NCBI RefSeq assembly: GCF_007859915.1
Contig: NZ_SJPM01000007.1
Coordinates: 201,298-265,297 of the forward strand
Length of the DNA: 64,000 nt
Source: Neorhodopirellula pilleata
GTDB lineage: Bacteria > Planctomycetota > Planctomycetia > Pirellulales > Pirellulaceae
Reading direction: 5' to 3'
This document shows positions 43,517 through 52,269 of the stretch, one piece after another (the first letter of the stretch is position 1; each line of letters starts with the position of its first letter). A model generated the notes under the pieces. It saw only the letters and a list, made by a program, of their open reading frames with translations. It was not told the origin of the DNA and searched no databases. A program made the position numbers and the translations under genes.

Positions 43517-43590
43517 CAACCGCCGTATGCGGACCCGCATGTACGGTGGTGTGGGAGGGGTCCCGGGCAACCGGGCCCCTATCCCGATCG
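43517..43590 (+). mobile_element. Group II intron 3' remnant: domains V and VI
   Basis: Bases 43519-43550 fold as intron domain V: a 9-bp lower stem (ACCGCCGTA / TACGGTGGT), a 2-base bulge (TG) on the 3' side, a 4-bp upper stem (TGCG / CGCA) and a 4-base loop. The CGC triad near the base fits the catalytic triad known from group IIC introns. Domain VI follows at 43556-43580 (AGGGGTCCCGG / CCGGGCCCCT with one bulged C). An unpaired A at 43581 is followed about seven bases later by a GAT, matching the usual branch point and 3' end. No reverse-transcriptase gene is seen upstream, so it is a remnant or an ORF-less intron. Confidence 0.7.
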
Positions 43591-43633
43591 GGATGGTTAC
43601 CCGTCGTTCTGCGCGACGAACTAAACGATTACG

Positions 43634-43999
43634 TTACCAACGCGCATACGGCAAAGCAAGGTAGAACTGGAACGAGGCGATCCCAAGACTAACAGTAAGG
43701 AAACGGAGACACCGTTTACGATGTGAGGCGAAGTAATATGCCAACGTCGCTAGTGTCACTGGACCAAAGAGCAACATCATGAAGAGCGGAACAAACACCA
43801 CAGAGTTGACAGCGTTTTCAATGGATTGCACCAAGTCCGAGGAAAATCGCCCTGAAGGACGAAGCCATACGTACAGCGCGTAGAACCCGCCAACAACGTG
43901 AATCGCAAACACGGTGTTCGCGAAAAGTAACGGCCAGTTCCGAGGGCGCCGCGAGTAACTTGTCGTGCAAGTTGGCGAGTATGGATTGGAATGGTCCAT
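43634..43999 (-). CDS. Small multi-pass membrane protein, unknown function
   Basis: The 121-residue product has four hydrophobic stretches: LLFANTVFAIHVVGGFYAL (~25-48), VFVPLFMMLLFGPVTLATL (~69-90), a short one and FLTVSLGIASFQFYLALPY at the end. It begins MDHSNPYSP, a start very common among small planctomycete membrane proteins. I know no named family. It lies next to the intron remnant and a 33-base tandem repeat that sits about 50 bases upstream of its start. The overlapping frame 43818-44195 is judged not real. Confidence 0.6.
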   Translation of the reverse strand: MDHSNPYSPTCTTSYSRRPRNWPLLFANTVFAIHVVGGFYALYVWLRPSGRFSSDLVQSIENAVNSVVFVPLFMMLLFGPVTLATLAYYFASHRKRCLRFLTVSLGIASFQFYLALPYARW

Positions 44000-44051
44000 C
44001 TACGTCAGCTTTGATTGAAGCCAATCGGGTAACAATAGATTCAACCCTACT

Positions 44052-44127
44052 CAGTAGGGTCATATACGGCGAGACGGGGTTAGTCAGTAGGGTGATATAC
44101 CGTGATACGGGGTAAGTCACTAGGGTC
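44052..44127. repeat. 33-bp direct tandem repeat, about 2.3 units
   Basis: CAGTAGGGTCATATAC starts at 44052, CAGTAGGGTGATATACC at 44085 and CACTAGGGTCATTTGACC at 44118, exactly 33 bases apart. Each full unit also has a GACGGGGT/TACGGGGT box. The repeats lie in the 344-base gap between the small membrane gene and the Xer recombinase gene. No other feature is seen in that gap. Confidence 0.8.
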
Positions 44128-44343
44128 ATTTGACCAAAATCACTCAACTCGATATTCCGCTGAGTGATATTACCTAATTCGCTCAGCAGGGGCAACCTTG
44201 GCAGTTTGAAAGGTCAATCTGATGACGCTTGCTAAGCATGAGTTGGTCGTAGTCTCGGCAGAAGACATTGGGGAGAGCGATCGAATTTGGTTTGTGAGCG
44301 AATTATAAAAAAGGATGGGGCTTCGTGACACGGTAGAAGCAGG

Positions 44344-45297
44344 CTAAGCACGCGGGTGAAACTGCGCATGAACTTTCCGCAGTCGCGAGTGTTCGACGTG
44401 AGTGTAGATTTGGGTTGTTTGGATACTGGCGTGACCGAGCATCTCTTGGACTTGTCGTAAGTCCGCTCCGCCGGCAAGAAGATGCGTTGCAAAACTATGC
44501 CGCAGCGAGTGCGGGCTGACGTCGGACAGGATGCCCGCTCGCTGAGCGTAGCGTTTGACTAATCGCCAAAGTTGGATGCGATCGAGCGGTCGGCCGCCTC
44601 GCGACAGGAACAACTCATCGCACAGCGTCGGGCCGCGGGTCGCCAGGATGCCGCGTGCCTGTTGCAGGTACAGTTCGATTGCCGCGATCGCTCGACCGCC
44701 GATCGGGACCATCCGTTGTTTGTCCCCTTTGCCGTGGCATCGCAAATGTTTTTCCGAAAGCGACAGGTCGCACAACCGCAACGAACAGACCTCCGAAGCT
44801 CGACATCCCGTCGCATAAAGCACCTCGAGCAACGCTCGGTCGCGTTCCCAAAACGAGTCGCTTTTCTTGACGGATTTCAAAAACGCCTCGACCTGCGAGG
44901 GCGACATCACGCCGGGCATCCGCTGCCAGGCCTTTTGGGTAGCGAGCAGTTCGGCTGGATTCTCCGTCGCGAGTCCTTCGAGTTGCAAGTACTTGTAAAA
45001 CGTCCGAACCGCGACGACGTTGCGGGAGATCGACGCGGGGGCGAGTCCCTTGTCGTGCAAATGGCCGATGAAGGCGGACAGGTCGGAAACCTTCATCGCG
45101 GCCGGTTTGCGGCCATCGAGCCACTGAACAAACTGCTTCATGTCGCGACCGTAGGCGGCAACCGTGTTGGCGGCCAAATGGCATTCACGCTTGAGGTAGG
45201 TCAAAAAATCGGAGCAGATCGAATCACCTGCGTCGACTTTTTTGGGTGCGGCGGCACCATTTTGCAGTTTTTGAAGTTTGGTCAGTCGTGGGGCCAT
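44344..45297 (-). CDS. Tyrosine recombinase, XerC/XerD family
   Basis: The 317-residue product has the N-terminal SAM-like core-binding domain (FLTYLKRECHLAANTVAAYG) and the catalytic domain with all residues intact: Arg in ATGCRASEVCSL, Lys in CHGKGDKQRMV, HxxR in SPHSLRHSFATH, His in MLGHASIQTTQ and the nucleophile Tyr in IYTHVEHSRL. Its size and PHSLRHSFATHLL motif fit XerD-type chromosome-dimer resolvases more than phage integrases. It carries an N-terminal basic extension of ~25 residues. No Xer partner or dif site is visible. The start ATG at 45297 lies 92 bases from the divergent galE. Confidence 0.92.
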   Translation of the reverse strand: MAPRLTKLQKLQNGAAAPKKVDAGDSICSDFLTYLKRECHLAANTVAAYGRDMKQFVQWLDGRKPAAMKVSDLSAFIGHLHDKGLAPASISRNVVAVRTFYKYLQLEGLATENPAELLATQKAWQRMPGVMSPSQVEAFLKSVKKSDSFWERDRALLEVLYATGCRASEVCSLRLCDLSLSEKHLRCHGKGDKQRMVPIGGRAIAAIELYLQQARGILATRGPTLCDELFLSRGGRPLDRIQLWRLVKRYAQRAGILSDVSPHSLRHSFATHLLAGGADLRQVQEMLGHASIQTTQIYTHVEHSRLRKVHAQFHPRA

Positions 45298-45389
45298 GGT
45301 GATTCTCCCTCAGGGCTGTCCTGTCCTCGAGCCGACGAATTCGCTATTAATACGGTCTATCGACGTTTGAACTAGCAAGGGTTAATTGG

Positions 45390-46373
45390 ATGAATGTTTT
45401 GGTGGTCGGTGGGGCCGGGTATATCGGGTCTCATGCGGTAGCAATGTTGCACGCGGCGGGACACAAAGTCGTCGTATATGACAATCTGAGTCGCGGCCAC
45501 GCGGCGGCCGTGCCGGATGCAACGCTCGTCCGAGGCGACCTGAAAGATCAAGATTTGGTGGAGCGGACACTCACGGATCACGGAATCGAGGTCGTGATGC
45601 ACTTTGCCGCGTTCGCCGAGGTCGGTGAATCGGTTCGTGATCCGGCGGTGTACTACCAAAACAACGTCGTCGCCGCGTTGTCGCTGCTCGAAGCGATGCG
45701 AAAAACGGATGTGAAGAAATTCATCTTCAGCAGCACGACGGCCACCTACGGGGCTCCCGAAACCATCCCGATCGCCGAAACGACGCCGCAAAACCCGATC
45801 AATCCATACGGTTTCACCAAATTGGTGATCGAGCGGGCACTCGCCGATTACGCCAATGCCTACGGATTTGCTTACGCCGCGTTAAGGTATTTCAACGCGG
45901 CCGGGGCCAGCCCGAGCGGCAAGATCGGCGAACACCACGATCCCGAATCGCACCTGATTCCGATCGTCTTGCAAGTCGCCTTGGGCCAGCGGGAACACAT
46001 CACCGTTTTCGGTAAGGATTACCCGACCGCCGACGGTACCTGCATTCGCGACTACATCCACGTCGACGATTTAGCGTCCGCCCACATGGCAGCGGTCGAA
46101 AAACTGCAGCCCGGCAAAGGCATCCAGGTGAACCTCGGGACCGGTCGAGGAACGAGTGTTCGCGAGATCATCGACGCCTGTCGCGAGGTCACCGGCCATC
46201 CGATTCCGACGGTGATCGGAGAACGACGCCCCGGTGATCCACCCGAACTCGTCGCCGATGCTCGTTTGGCCAAAGAATTGCTCGGCTGGGAAGCCCGCTA
46301 CACGGATTTTCGTGACATCGTCTCGACGGCCTGGAAATGGCACCAATCGCACCCCCATGGATATGATTCGTAA
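45390..46373 (+). CDS. galE: UDP-glucose 4-epimerase
   Basis: The 327-residue SDR-fold enzyme interconverts UDP-glucose and UDP-galactose using bound NAD. The nucleotide motif is GGAGYIGSHAV at the N-terminus. The catalytic Ser is in FSSTTATYG, and YxxxK is in NPYGFTKLVIE. The substrate part includes ALRYFNAAGASPSGKIGE and DYPTADGTCIRDYIHVDDL, typical for GalE rather than other epimerases. The length is normal. A gene for a Cys-cluster protein follows after six bases and probably shares the transcript. Confidence 0.96.
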   Translation: MNVLVVGGAGYIGSHAVAMLHAAGHKVVVYDNLSRGHAAAVPDATLVRGDLKDQDLVERTLTDHGIEVVMHFAAFAEVGESVRDPAVYYQNNVVAALSLLEAMRKTDVKKFIFSSTTATYGAPETIPIAETTPQNPINPYGFTKLVIERALADYANAYGFAYAALRYFNAAGASPSGKIGEHHDPESHLIPIVLQVALGQREHITVFGKDYPTADGTCIRDYIHVDDLASAHMAAVEKLQPGKGIQVNLGTGRGTSVREIIDACREVTGHPIPTVIGERRPGDPPELVADARLAKELLGWEARYTDFRDIVSTAWKWHQSHPHGYDS

Positions 46374-46379
46374 CGATCG

Positions 46380-46826
46380 ATGAGCCGTACAGGAACGAAG
46401 AAATCGAAGGACGCCAAAGGCCCCTGGTACCAATCCGGGTTGGCGTTCGAGTGTACCCAATGCGGAGCATGCTGCAGCGGCGAGCCCGGTTACGTGTTCG
46501 TCAATCCGGACGAAATCGACGCCATGGCGGCGGCGATGGAGATGGATGTCGACGCGTTCGAACACAAGTTCACCCGCCGGGTCGGAAATCGGATCAGTTT
46601 GGTCGAGTACCCCGACGGAGATTGCATCTTTTTGCATCCCGAATCGCGGCATTGCCTCGTCTACCAGGCACGGCCGATCCAATGTCGGACGTGGCCGTTC
46701 TGGGACTCGACGCTGCAGACGAAGGCCGATTGGAAGGAAACGTGCGAGGTCTGCCCCGGCGCGGGAACCGGACGTTTGTACAGTTTTGAAGAAATCGAAA
46801 TTCGCCGCACGGAAAAGTCGGTTTGA
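46380..46826 (+). CDS. YkgJ-family cysteine-cluster protein
   Basis: The 148-residue product has the zinc/iron-chelating Cys-cluster domain: FECTQCGACCSGEPGYVFVN, then CIFLHPESRHCLVYQARPIQ and CRTWPFWDS, ending with ETCEVCPGAGTGR. The family is thought to coordinate a metal through these cysteines; the cellular role is unknown. It follows galE by six bases, so the two are likely cotranscribed. The start ATG at 46380 is the first of the frame. Confidence 0.9.
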   Translation: MSRTGTKKSKDAKGPWYQSGLAFECTQCGACCSGEPGYVFVNPDEIDAMAAAMEMDVDAFEHKFTRRVGNRISLVEYPDGDCIFLHPESRHCLVYQARPIQCRTWPFWDSTLQTKADWKETCEVCPGAGTGRLYSFEEIEIRRTEKSV

Positions 46827-46867
46827 TTGAAGTTTAACGATTAGGTCGACCGATACTGATCACACGG

Positions 46868-46891
46868 GGATTCCCTTTCGGTAGGGAGTCC
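46868..46891 (+). terminator. Hairpin after ykgJ, possible terminator
   Basis: GGATTCCC (46868-46875) pairs with GGGAGTCC (46884-46891), including one G-T pair, around an 8-base loop, 42 bases past the ykgJ stop. There is no U-tract directly after it, so it is only a weak terminator candidate. Confidence 0.3.
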
Positions 46892-46922
46892 GGGTGAATC
46901 CGGTTTTCCGGCTTACGCCACC

Positions 46923-46952
46923 TTGACACCCACCCCCCACCGCTTCTACAGT
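46923..46952 (+). promoter_or_regulatory. Sigma-70-like promoter upstream of the HU gene
   Basis: TTGACA (46923-46928) and TACAGT (46947-46952) are spaced by 18 bases, 85 bases before the HU start codon. The -35 box is perfect and the -10 box has four of six consensus bases. It is one of the cleanest promoter matches seen in the window. Confidence 0.55.
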
Positions 46953-47037
46953 GATCGTTCATAAGTCGAGCAGCATGAACGGTTTACGCCGTTTTTCTTG
47001 CGAAACATAGCGAGTCAACGGCTGGGAGCAGAACGGG

Positions 47038-47472
47038 GTGACCAAAAAAGAAATCGTGCGAGTCATCTCCGAAGAACTCGGATTGACGCAGCAGCAGACG
47101 AAAGAGGTAGTGCAAAGGACATTCGATTCGATTGTCGAAACGCTGGTCCGAGAAGGACGAATCGAGTTGCGAAATTTTGGTGTCTTCGAGGTTAAACCTC
47201 GGGCCGCCCGCATCGCGAGGAATCCCAAGACCGGCAAGGAAGTTCATGTTCCTGAGAAATTCGTAGTTAGCTTCAAACCCGGCAAGGTGATGGAGCAGCG
47301 GGTCCAGGATCTGAGTGAACAACCGAGCCGCCCGGCTTGGCTCGACGCCGAATTGAACGAAATGCACGCCGCCGAAGCCGCCGCATCGAGATCGAAAGCA
47401 GCCAACTCGAAACCCAACCCATCAGCCGAAGATCCCGACGCTCCGATCCGTCCCACCGGAAATTGGAGCTAA
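47038..47472 (+). CDS. HU-family DNA-binding protein with C-terminal extension
   Basis: The 144-residue product starts with a normal HU/IHF domain of ~92 residues (TKKEIVRVISEELGLTQQQT, RIELRNFGVFEVKPRAARIA, RNPKTGKEVHVPEKFVVSFK). The Pro in RNPKTG that inserts into bent DNA is present. It then carries a ~50-residue Ala/Ser/Pro-rich tail (AAEAAASRSKAANSKPNPSA) that ordinary HU lacks. The start is GTG with GGGAG about ten bases upstream, and no better ATG exists. It would coat and bend chromosomal DNA; the tail may adjust binding or compaction. Confidence 0.92.
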   Translation: MTKKEIVRVISEELGLTQQQTKEVVQRTFDSIVETLVREGRIELRNFGVFEVKPRAARIARNPKTGKEVHVPEKFVVSFKPGKVMEQRVQDLSEQPSRPAWLDAELNEMHAAEAAASRSKAANSKPNPSAEDPDAPIRPTGNWS

Positions 47473-47512
47473 ACGGAACCAACGCGTTTGCCAGTTCATG
47501 GAGGAACTCAGC

Positions 47513-47812
47513 ATGAAAGTTTCCAATTCGATGACGGAACCTTCGTCGCAAACCATTCGATCACAGACAAAGCGTCGTTCGACCACGTCGATCGCCTGTC
47601 AAATGGTCTTGGGGCTGGCGTTGATGCTCACCGTGACGACGAGCGTCGGATGTTTCTTGCCGATCTATTCGGCTCGCCCCGAACGGCGCGTTCAGCAGTT
47701 GCTCTTCACGTCGGACAACCTGCGTCAGATCGTTGACGATTGGGAGCGTTTTTGGCAATTGGATTCGCCCAGCCACATGTCGCCGATCCGAACCCACGGC
47801 GGGATTCTCTAG
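47513..47812 (+). CDS. Small exported protein, possible lipoprotein
   Basis: The 99-residue product has a basic N-terminus (KRRSTTS), a hydrophobic stretch (MVLGLALMLTVTTSVGC) that ends in a lipobox-like Cys, and a conserved-looking C-terminal part (RRVQQLLFTSDNLRQIVDDW, ERFWQLDSPSHMSP). I recognise no family by name, but short proteins with the IVDDWERFW pattern occur in planctomycetes. The ATG at 47513 is preferred over that at 47498 because GGAGGA lies just upstream. It follows HU by 40 bases on the same strand. Confidence 0.72.
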   Translation: MKVSNSMTEPSSQTIRSQTKRRSTTSIACQMVLGLALMLTVTTSVGCFLPIYSARPERRVQQLLFTSDNLRQIVDDWERFWQLDSPSHMSPIRTHGGIL

Positions 47813-47815
47813 GCG

Positions 47816-48823
47816 TTAATGTTGATGTGATTGCGGGTCGCGGTCGTGGTGCTTTTGGTTGATGTGGATGTGCAACTCAGGATGGTTGCGAAACACCCAC
47901 TCCCATCCCGCATCGGTGACGGCAGAATCGTCCAGGTACAACGATTCCAAATGGGGTAGTTCGGCCAAAACCTTGACTCCGTCATCGGTCACCGGAACAC
48001 CAATCAAATGCAGGCCGCGGAGTTTAGTCAACTCAGCGATCGCGCGGCAGCAATCGTTGGTCAAGTTTTTTGATCCCAGGCGAAGCTGTTTGAGTTTCGG
48101 AATTTCCGCCAGCGAGCGAATCCCTTCATTGGTCAGTTCGCTGTGGGGAAGATTGATCAACCACAGTTCACGGCACTGCAACAACGGCTTTAGGTTTTCG
48201 TCGGTGATCGGTGACAACCTTAACCGCACGTGTTCCAAATCGGGCAGCTCGGCGATTCTTGCCAGTCCCTCGCCGGTGACGATGCCCTGATCGATCAAGA
48301 CGGTGTCGACCTTCGGATAATCCTGCCAGGCCGGCGGGTCAAAGTTGATTCGTTTGCCAGCTTCGTCGTAGATCGGATCTTTCGCTTGATCCTGATCTTG
48401 GTCATTTGCGGGCGGTGGATCGTCTTTCGCTGCAAGCGCTTCTTGTTTGGCTTTCCGAAGGGTTTCGATCGGCAGCGATGACAACATCGCGTCGTCGACG
48501 ACGTAATCGGCAACATACAGCCGCGTTTGCTTGCCACCGAGGATATCTTGAATCTCTTGACCGAACCGAACCGAAGCTGAAAGCGCCAGCGGTTTGGGGG
48601 CGACCAAGGGACTGGGCGACGTCCACCGCCATGCGGCGAAACCAAGCAAGAAAATCAGACCGGCCAACACGAACCATTTCGCTTTGCCGATTGATTTAAG
48701 TCGAACTGCCAGAGACCGCCGGACGGGTGCGTCGGGAGAATCTCCCATGTCATCGCTCGATACATCCACCTCTGAATGGGGTGCTGAATCGTCCGGATCG
48801 GCGTCGGATGGTGTGTCGGTCAT
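47816..48823 (-). CDS. Membrane-anchored leucine-rich-repeat protein
   Basis: The 335-residue product has an acidic N-terminus, one membrane helix (WFVLAGLIFLLGFAAW, ~50-66) and a linker rich in Asp/Gln (PPPANDQDQDQAKDP). At least five LRR units of ~24 residues follow (LARIAELPDLEHVRLRL, IRSLAEIPKLKQLRLGSKNL, VKVLAELPHLESLYLDDSAV). The repeats resemble the planctomycete/RI-like LRR type with T(D/N)xG turns. It ends in a His-rich tail (HINQKHHDRDPQSHQH). It probably faces the periplasm and binds a partner protein. A 12-bp hairpin sits 19 bases upstream of its start. Confidence 0.8.
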   Translation of the reverse strand: MTDTPSDADPDDSAPHSEVDVSSDDMGDSPDAPVRRSLAVRLKSIGKAKWFVLAGLIFLLGFAAWRWTSPSPLVAPKPLALSASVRFGQEIQDILGGKQTRLYVADYVVDDAMLSSLPIETLRKAKQEALAAKDDPPPANDQDQDQAKDPIYDEAGKRINFDPPAWQDYPKVDTVLIDQGIVTGEGLARIAELPDLEHVRLRLSPITDENLKPLLQCRELWLINLPHSELTNEGIRSLAEIPKLKQLRLGSKNLTNDCCRAIAELTKLRGLHLIGVPVTDDGVKVLAELPHLESLYLDDSAVTDAGWEWVFRNHPELHIHINQKHHDRDPQSHQH

Positions 48824-48841
48824 GTGCGGTACGTATTTCTA

Positions 48842-48877
48842 AGCATCGGGGTGCCGCAAGGCGAACACCCCGATGCT
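48842..48877. repeat. Perfect 12-bp hairpin upstream of the LRR gene
   Basis: AGCATCGGGGTG (48842-48853) and CACCCCGATGCT (48866-48877) are exact inverted repeats around a 12-base loop. The flank CTAAGCATCG is also the beginning of the MITE-like ends at 9235 and 36839, so it may be a relative. No U-tract is present on either side. Confidence 0.6.
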
Positions 48878-49068
48878 CAGTGGGTTTTGTTGAGAAACTA
48901 CTCTGCCGAGACGATTGACCCAGTAACCTTCGCGGCAGGATCGTCGTTTCCGACGCGTGTGAGCCATTCGGCGAACACGACGTATGAGAAGCCATTCCCG
49001 CAAACGGCAACCCAACAACAAAAACCTTTTGAGTTCGAGTGTGGGTTATCAATTGCGATAAGCGGGTG

Positions 49069-52000
49069 TCAACGTGGTTTCGACAGTTTTTGAAATCTTT
49101 GAAGTTGTTCGTGTAGGTGCCATTGGCTAGGGTCGTCCAAAAGGCAGCCTTTTTCAATCATCCAGGCTTCTTCGGGGCGATCCGATCGGGCCAATATTTC
49201 GGCCAGTGTATCACGGTAAATCGCACTGTCAGGCTCTAACGCGACGGCTCGACGTGCTAATTCAAGTGCTCGTTCAAGGGAATGGTGGTTCATCGCGGAT
49301 GCCCACGCGACGTTGTTGGCGATCATCGCATCAGCTGGAAAGAGCTGCAAATGTTCTTCGGCCGCTTCGAGAATGTTGTTAACGAATTGATCGGCGACCT
49401 CGTCAAGAGAGGCTTGTCGCAGTAACGGTAAGATCGACTCTGCCGTGGTGATGTCCATCCGATCAAGACGTTGCAGATGTTTCACTTGTTTCACGAGGCG
49501 GTCGTCGGAAATGCGTGTGACACCGTCAGGACCATTTAAACGTTCGGCCAAATCAATCTCCAATCGTTCACGCGAGATCAAACGCGGATAGATCAAATAG
49601 ATCTGCGGGCGATACTCGAACGTGGTCAACATGCCTGCGAAAGCGATATCAAACCAATCGACGGCCGCGCGGCGAAGTTCTTGATCGCCAGGCGGCAATG
49701 AAGTTGGCCGCTGATCAGGCTCGAGGCGTACCGCCGATTCCGTTCGATCGATCGCGCGTTTGGTCGCCTTGATCGTGAAACCCTGAAAGCTACGAGCGAG
49801 GTCGATCAATGTTTGCGATGGTTCCGATGAGATTGCGGTCATCAATAGCAACGTCTGGTAGATCGACTTGGCTTGTTCGAATTGCCCCAACTCCGCGAGC
49901 GTGTCGGCGATGTGCTGTCGCACGTTTGTCGATGGCGTGCAAGCCATTGCATTGAGATCCAAAATCAACTGATTGGCGGATTGTTGATCGCCCCGGTCCA
50001 TGGCCAAACGAACTTGACCTGCGATCGCATCAATGCCCGTCACCACCTTATCGCGAAAACGCGAGTCCTCATCGCTTTGTGGCGTTGCCACGATGTCCCA
50101 TATCTTTTCAAACGATTGATTGAGCGCTTCGTCTGAAACCGACGACGCGAAGCGATACTCTTGAGCGAGCCGATACATCGCGTCGAGGTCACCCGTCGAC
50201 GCACGACGTCGTAACAACGGTTCGGCCAAATCAGGACGACCGTAGGCCACAAACAAGTCGCTCCACACTCGGTTGTGAGGCTGAAAGAATGCGTCGAGCT
50301 GAGCGTCTTGATTGACCCGCCGACGCAACGAACCGTCGCGGAGACTTTGAGCGAGAATTGGAATCCAATCGGCATGTTCTTGCCGATCGGATTGGTCGCC
50401 TCGTGCGATCTCGCATGCGGTTCGAAACGCATCTTGTGGCGTCAAATGCGGCGCATGGGATCGAACCAAGTCCGAGAGAATCATGAGGACTTGATAATCA
50501 TCAATGATCGAGATCCGAGCGATGAGACTTTGGCTAACCAACGACGGTTCCGTTTCCCAATCGCGAAACCCCAGCCGAATGATCCAGTCGGTCCGATTGG
50601 TCATCATCAACGACAACAGCACGTAGTCACGAACCAAGTACGTGCTCGAGCTCGTGCCACGTCGGCACGAGAGGCCTTCGATCGATAAACGGTCGGCGAT
50701 CCGCCAAGCCGCATCATCACGTCCGACGGACAAAAAGAATCGCATCAAGGCAAATAACGATTCGACTTCGGGAGCTAGGCCGGTGGAGGAACGCGCCAAT
50801 GCATTACGAACCGTGTTCGGGTCGATCGAACCGTTGTCCTCAAACAATTGACGCTGCGCTTCGATGGCGGCGTCGATGCGTTCTGCTAAACCGGTGTCGG
50901 TTTGCCGCATCTCAAAATCGAGCAGCTCAATCGCTCGTTGGGATTTCGAAGCGGAAGATGCGATCATCGCCGCATCGCCGGGGTCATCGATCTGCACCCA
51001 CCGGATCGCTTCCTCGAGATAGCCGTGAATCAACAACGTCCGCCAAGCCAACGCGCGGGTTTCGGCGGCCAAATCGATTGGTTCGATGTCTTCAGTTGCT
51101 TCGGGCCGTGACGATCGATCGGGTGAAGGAGTCCTGGGCTCCGGAAGCGACAACCCCTCCACCGCTTGCCGTTCCAACTGCACGTCGTCACACCGGCTGG
51201 CGGCGATCAATGCGTCTGACCAATGCTCGATCGCTTCGGTCCATGTTTCAATCGTCTTGGGTTTTTGTTCGAACTCGCGAGCCGCGTGGGCGGAATCTTC
51301 GGCCAATTCTTTCCATTGCGAGCCGATCATGCGGACGATGCGTGTGAGCGACATTGATTTCGCCGCATCTTCTCGCGTTTGCGCCGGTTGTCTTTCATCT
51401 AAAGCCGGCTCGGATCGCATCCGAGCGTCGGCTTCTTCAGCGATCTGCAATGCCGTGTCCGCATCGCCGTCAAGCATCGCCAATAGGCATCGAGTCGGTT
51501 CCGACCGGGAGTGTGGCCACGATTGCATCCGCTCTTGGAAGGCTTGTTCATGGGCTTCCGCGCCGATTAGGTTCGCCCAATCCCGTCGACAGACCGCGAG
51601 TTCTTTCGTCGTGGCCGCCACGTTTAAGAACTCAAACAAATCGTGTTCGCGACCCGATCGCAGCGCTCGCCGCGCATAAACAGGAAATCGAACGTCGAGA
51701 GTGATTGCCACGCGAGTCGTGATCGTTTCAAAATCCAACGTGCCGATGGACTCACTCATCGCGATGGTTGCCGAAGCGAAGTCGGCCGTTTCCAGCAGTA
51801 GCTCGATCGCTTCGACGGGTTCCAACTGTGCCAGACGTTGAATCATCTCGGGTGAGGTTTCGGCAAAGATCCCCCGTCGCCAACGATCCTGCACCCAACG
51901 GGCGCGTTCGGCGGTTTCCAAATCATCGCTACGGATTGCTTCGAGCACGGCGTCGCGATAACGATCACGATCTTGCCAAAGTTCCACGGTCGATCGCCGA

Positions 52001-52197
52001 CGGATCGAGAAATCCGTATTGCTCAGGGCGGTCGGCTCCCATGAGGTGGGCATGTCCGCTGATGCGGGAGCCCCACCACTGGACTGGTCTTCCTCTGCGG
52101 CGGAAGACTGCCCCACGCTTCCCAACCACGAGACGATCATCAGGATGATCGTGCCGATCCAAAGCCGTCTTTTGGGCTGGGGTTGCGGGTTATTCAT
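49069..52197 (-). CDS. Large secreted helical-repeat (TPR-like) protein, unknown function
   Basis: The 1042-residue product has a signal peptide (LWIGTIILMIVSWLGSVGQS). The rest is almost all alpha-helical, with TPR-like pairs such as DALMI... no single strong unit early, but clear ones late: MIANNVAWASAMNHHSLERA, LELARRAVALEPDSAIYRD and TLAEILARSDRPEEAW, and in the middle HIADTLAELGQFEQAKSIYQ. I know no named family for the whole length. It may be a periplasmic scaffold or stress-related protein. It lies upstream of the LRR gene on the same strand, with a 245-base gap. Confidence 0.8.
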   Translation of the reverse strand: MNNPQPQPKRRLWIGTIILMIVSWLGSVGQSSAAEEDQSSGGAPASADMPTSWEPTALSNTDFSIRRRSTVELWQDRDRYRDAVLEAIRSDDLETAERARWVQDRWRRGIFAETSPEMIQRLAQLEPVEAIELLLETADFASATIAMSESIGTLDFETITTRVAITLDVRFPVYARRALRSGREHDLFEFLNVAATTKELAVCRRDWANLIGAEAHEQAFQERMQSWPHSRSEPTRCLLAMLDGDADTALQIAEEADARMRSEPALDERQPAQTREDAAKSMSLTRIVRMIGSQWKELAEDSAHAAREFEQKPKTIETWTEAIEHWSDALIAASRCDDVQLERQAVEGLSLPEPRTPSPDRSSRPEATEDIEPIDLAAETRALAWRTLLIHGYLEEAIRWVQIDDPGDAAMIASSASKSQRAIELLDFEMRQTDTGLAERIDAAIEAQRQLFEDNGSIDPNTVRNALARSSTGLAPEVESLFALMRFFLSVGRDDAAWRIADRLSIEGLSCRRGTSSSTYLVRDYVLLSLMMTNRTDWIIRLGFRDWETEPSLVSQSLIARISIIDDYQVLMILSDLVRSHAPHLTPQDAFRTACEIARGDQSDRQEHADWIPILAQSLRDGSLRRRVNQDAQLDAFFQPHNRVWSDLFVAYGRPDLAEPLLRRRASTGDLDAMYRLAQEYRFASSVSDEALNQSFEKIWDIVATPQSDEDSRFRDKVVTGIDAIAGQVRLAMDRGDQQSANQLILDLNAMACTPSTNVRQHIADTLAELGQFEQAKSIYQTLLLMTAISSEPSQTLIDLARSFQGFTIKATKRAIDRTESAVRLEPDQRPTSLPPGDQELRRAAVDWFDIAFAGMLTTFEYRPQIYLIYPRLISRERLEIDLAERLNGPDGVTRISDDRLVKQVKHLQRLDRMDITTAESILPLLRQASLDEVADQFVNNILEAAEEHLQLFPADAMIANNVAWASAMNHHSLERALELARRAVALEPDSAIYRDTLAEILARSDRPEEAWMIEKGCLLDDPSQWHLHEQLQRFQKLSKPR

Positions 52198-52269
52198 ATT
52201 CTGTCTGTTGATGATTGCTGGGAAATCAAAATCTTCACGCCCTCATCATAACCCAATCCGGCCGTCCCA

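Noticed and set aside
43352..43624. 90-codon frame over the intron remnant
   Set aside because: Its Pro/Arg/Gly-rich end is the translation of domains V and VI, a structured RNA.
44052..44127. CRISPR-like spaced repeats
   Set aside because: Only about two units, with no unique spacers and no cas genes in the window.
43818..44195. 125-codon frame across the 33-bp repeats
   Set aside because: It overlaps the small membrane gene in another frame, and its 11-residue repeats simply reflect the DNA tandem repeat.
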